Below are positions 6,154 to 7,499 of a DNA stretch of 7,499 nt, piece by piece. Source of the stretch: Spirochaetales bacterium (lineage in GTDB: Bacteria > Spirochaetota > Spirochaetia > DSM-27196 > SLST01); contig JANQQY010000121.1 in the NCBI GenBank assembly GCA_028284845.1, positions 1 to 7,499 on the forward strand. The letters are read 5' to 3'. Every line of letters begins with the position of its first letter. The first letter of the stretch is position 1. A program made the position numbers and the translations under genes. The notes under the pieces were generated by a model. The model worked only from the letters and a program-made list of their open reading frames with translations, ran no database searches and was not told the DNA's origin.

Positions 6154-6283
6154 ACATAACGCCGACTTAACCAGCGCCGTACTCCGGCGATAGGGGTGTC
6201 CGTAAGGGCCAGAAATAGTCATGGAACGGAGGGAACCTGTTCGTTGAGATGGAGAAGTCAGGCGACCGCTCGAAAAGTTCGTG
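6154..6283 (-). repeat. Repeat D: attC-like site interrupted at one end by the IS110 element
   Basis: On the minus strand the 3' end is the best-preserved in the window: GGTTAAG, 5-nt spacer TCGGC, then R'-like box GTTATGT (6160-6154), which keeps the GTT crossover triplet. The other arm is CTTTTCGAGCGGTCGCC. There the outer box expected from repeat B (ACATAAC) is replaced by GAGTATC at 6289-6283. The mobile element therefore abuts or replaces this box. Restoring the box would give a site of about 136 bp, the same length as repeat A. Confidence 0.5.
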
Positions 6284-6296
6284 ATACTCATCAAGG

Positions 6297-6363
6297 CCTC
6301 CTCCTCATGGAGGTAACGACAGGCTACCCTGCCGGTGAAAGAAACCACTTGATGAGGAGGAGG
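6297..6363 (+). promoter_or_regulatory. 12-bp perfect inverted repeat sequestering the transposase ribosome site
   Basis: CCTCCTCCTCAT (6297-6308) is perfectly complementary to ATGAGGAGGAGG (6352-6363), with a 43-nt loop. The right arm is the Shine-Dalgarno sequence, directly followed by TA and the ATG at 6366. In an RNA starting upstream the ribosome site would be buried in the stem. RNA initiated inside the IS, beyond the left arm, would leave it free. This could limit transposase expression from outside transcription. The sequence could also serve as a subterminal inverted repeat or structured RNA. Confidence 0.6.
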
Positions 6364-6365
6364 TA

Positions 6366-7446
6366 ATGCGCTTCTACACGCATCGTCACAAGTGCTACTG
6401 CGGAGATCGGCGGCGTGTGGAAACACGCCTACGCAAGACAGATGTACGTGTGCATCATCGACGCCGAGGGGGCGATCCTGGTGCACCGAAACCTGGAGAC
6501 GGAAGCCGAAGCATTCGAACGGGCGATTCAGCCGTACCGAGAGGACATCGCGGTCGCAGTGGAGTGCGTGTTCGTGTGGTACTGGCTCGCGGACCTGTGC
6601 GCAGCTCGGGGTGACGTTCGTCCTGGGGCACGCGCTGTATATGAAAGCCATTCACGGCGGGAAGGTGAAGAACAACCGGATCGACAGCGAGAAGATCGCG
6701 GGACCTCTTCGTAGCGGGATGCTACCCGAGGCGTACGCGTATCCGGCGGAGATGAGATCGACGAGGGACCGGCTTCGCCGCAGGCTGTACCTGGTGCGAA
6801 AGCACGCGGAACTTGAGAGCCACATCAGAAACACCCGGATGCAGTACAACGCACCAGCGTTCGAGAAGCGGATTCATCGAGTAGCAAACCGGGACGGGAT
6901 CAGCGAACGGTTCGCCGATCCGATGATGCGCGCGAGTATCGATGTGGACACGAAGCTGCTGGAGGCGCTGCAGGAGCAGATCGTGTCGATCGAGCAGCAG
7001 GTGGCTGCGCAGGCGAAGGGACATGATCCGGGAGCGCTCGCGTTGTTACGAACGATTCCCGGCATTGGACCAACGCTTGGGATGACGCTGCTGTACGAGA
7101 TCGGGGATATCGATCGGTTTCCTAAGGTCGGGAACTTCATCTCCTATGCGAGGTTGGTGAAGTGTATGCACGAGTCGCCCGGCAAGCGATCACGTAGCCG
7201 ACACAGCAAGGTGGGAAACGCCTACCTGCGGTGGGCGTTCGGGGAGGCGGCGTGCTTCTTCCTTCGAGCGAACCCACGAGGTCAGAAGTGGCACGAGAAG
7301 CTGGTGAGCAAATACGGCAGATGCAAGGCGATGTCTGATCATTCCCGAGAGTACTCGGGGCGCAGCGTCTGGGCTGGGTGGCATACACGGTGTTGAAGAG
7401 GCGGTAGCCGTTTGAGCCTGAGCGGTTCTACACCTCACTGTTGTAG
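6366..7446 (+). pseudogene. IS110-family transposase (DEDD/RuvC-like), inactivated
   Basis: The start MRFYTHRHKCYCG matches the N-terminus of an IS110 subgroup that normally continues IDLHARSMYVC. Here the frame breaks at about 6405 and resumes as ARQMYVCIIDAEG. The first catalytic Asp (in CGID) is lost. The Glu motif is present (VAVECVFVWYWLADL). A second shift lies near 6605, after which the frame reads LGVTFVLGHALYMKAIHGGK. The KNDKID motif reads KNNRID, so the third acidic residue is Asn. Then come a helical spacer, the C-terminal TIPGIGPTLGMTLLYEIGDI domain, and ESPGKR with SKVGNAYLRWAF, the region of the conserved Ser. A third shift near 7335-7345 leads to AYTVLKRR, an in-frame TAG (7405-7407) and PFEPERFYTSLL to the final stop. 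Three shifts, a stop and lost acidic residues make it nonfunctional. Confidence 0.85.
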
Positions 7447-7499
7447 ATCCTTAGGAGTTAGCGCGGGAGAAGCCTACTACATAACTGGTCACAGAGGTT

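Larger units (their letters stand above)
6284..7499 (+). mobile_element. IS110 family (IS1111-like) insertion sequence, right end outside or undefined
   Basis: The element is defined by its transposase pseudogene and by the breakpoint in repeat D. The left noncoding end is short (about 80 bp) and carries a strong inverted repeat. After the final transposase stop at 7444-7446 there are at least 53 bp without a gene. IS110-family elements encode a bridge RNA in a noncoding end, and in IS1111-type members this is the end downstream of the transposase. Here that end is cut or runs off the window, so no bridge RNA can be shown. Exact termini are not determined. Confidence 0.65.

Noticed and set aside
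1442..6283. CRISPR array
   Set aside because: The repeats are about 135 bp, diverged and separated by more than 1 kb of genes, unlike CRISPR repeats and spacers.
6058..6651. Minus-strand 197-codon frame across repeat D and the IS110 left end
   Set aside because: It crosses the element/repeat junction and is antisense to the recognisable transposase; it is a chance open frame.

Overview
The window looks like an accessory region from a GC-moderate (roughly 55% by eye), Gram-negative-like bacterium. The evidence is a lipobox-bearing surface protein, a two-transmembrane sensor with an extracytoplasmic domain, IS110- and IS256-family transposase remnants, and a string of genes separated by long imperfect-palindromic repeats. 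The protein types fit a free-living or host-associated spirochaete, where integron cassette arrays are known. The phylum is an inference and no marker gene is present.

Layout, read on the minus strand (right to left), which is the direction of all intact genes. A decayed IS110/IS1111-family element lies at 6284-7499 and runs off the right edge. It abuts repeat D (6154-6283). Then come a lipoprotein gene (5271-5825), an IS256-family remnant on the plus strand (4636-5027), repeat C (4228-4365), a YfcE-like metallophosphoesterase gene (3361-4068) and repeat B (2975-3109). A two-gene regulator operon with its own promoter and operator-like direct repeats follows (2831-1567), then repeat A (1442-1577). 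Last is the 5' 431 codons of a membrane-anchored sensor or regulator (1294-1) that leaves the window at the left edge. That gene has no stop inside the window but reads continuously.

The main observation is the repeat family A-D. Four copies of about 135 bp lie at gene boundaries, all in the same orientation. Each has R-box-like ends (ACATAAC / GTTATGT or degenerate forms), 5-nt spacers, and inner arms that pair as CTT-(bulge)-GAGCGG-CGCC with extra unpaired bases on one arm only. This is the architecture of integron attC sites. The arm with extra bases marks the minus strand as the attC top strand, which matches the gene direction. The regulator operon ends inside site A, as integron cassette genes often do. 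I read the region as a partly decayed cassette array, perhaps a chromosomal integron, with three bounded cassettes plus the start of a fourth. The GTT of the recombination box is clear only in site D; A, B and C have degenerate R' boxes, so some other structured intergenic repeat is possible. The IS110 element lies exactly at one end of site D, as expected for the attC-targeting IS1111 group.

The genes are probably independent cargo rather than one pathway: a sensor, a pair of DNA-binding regulators, a phosphoesterase and an exported lipoprotein. Both transposase genes are inactivated.
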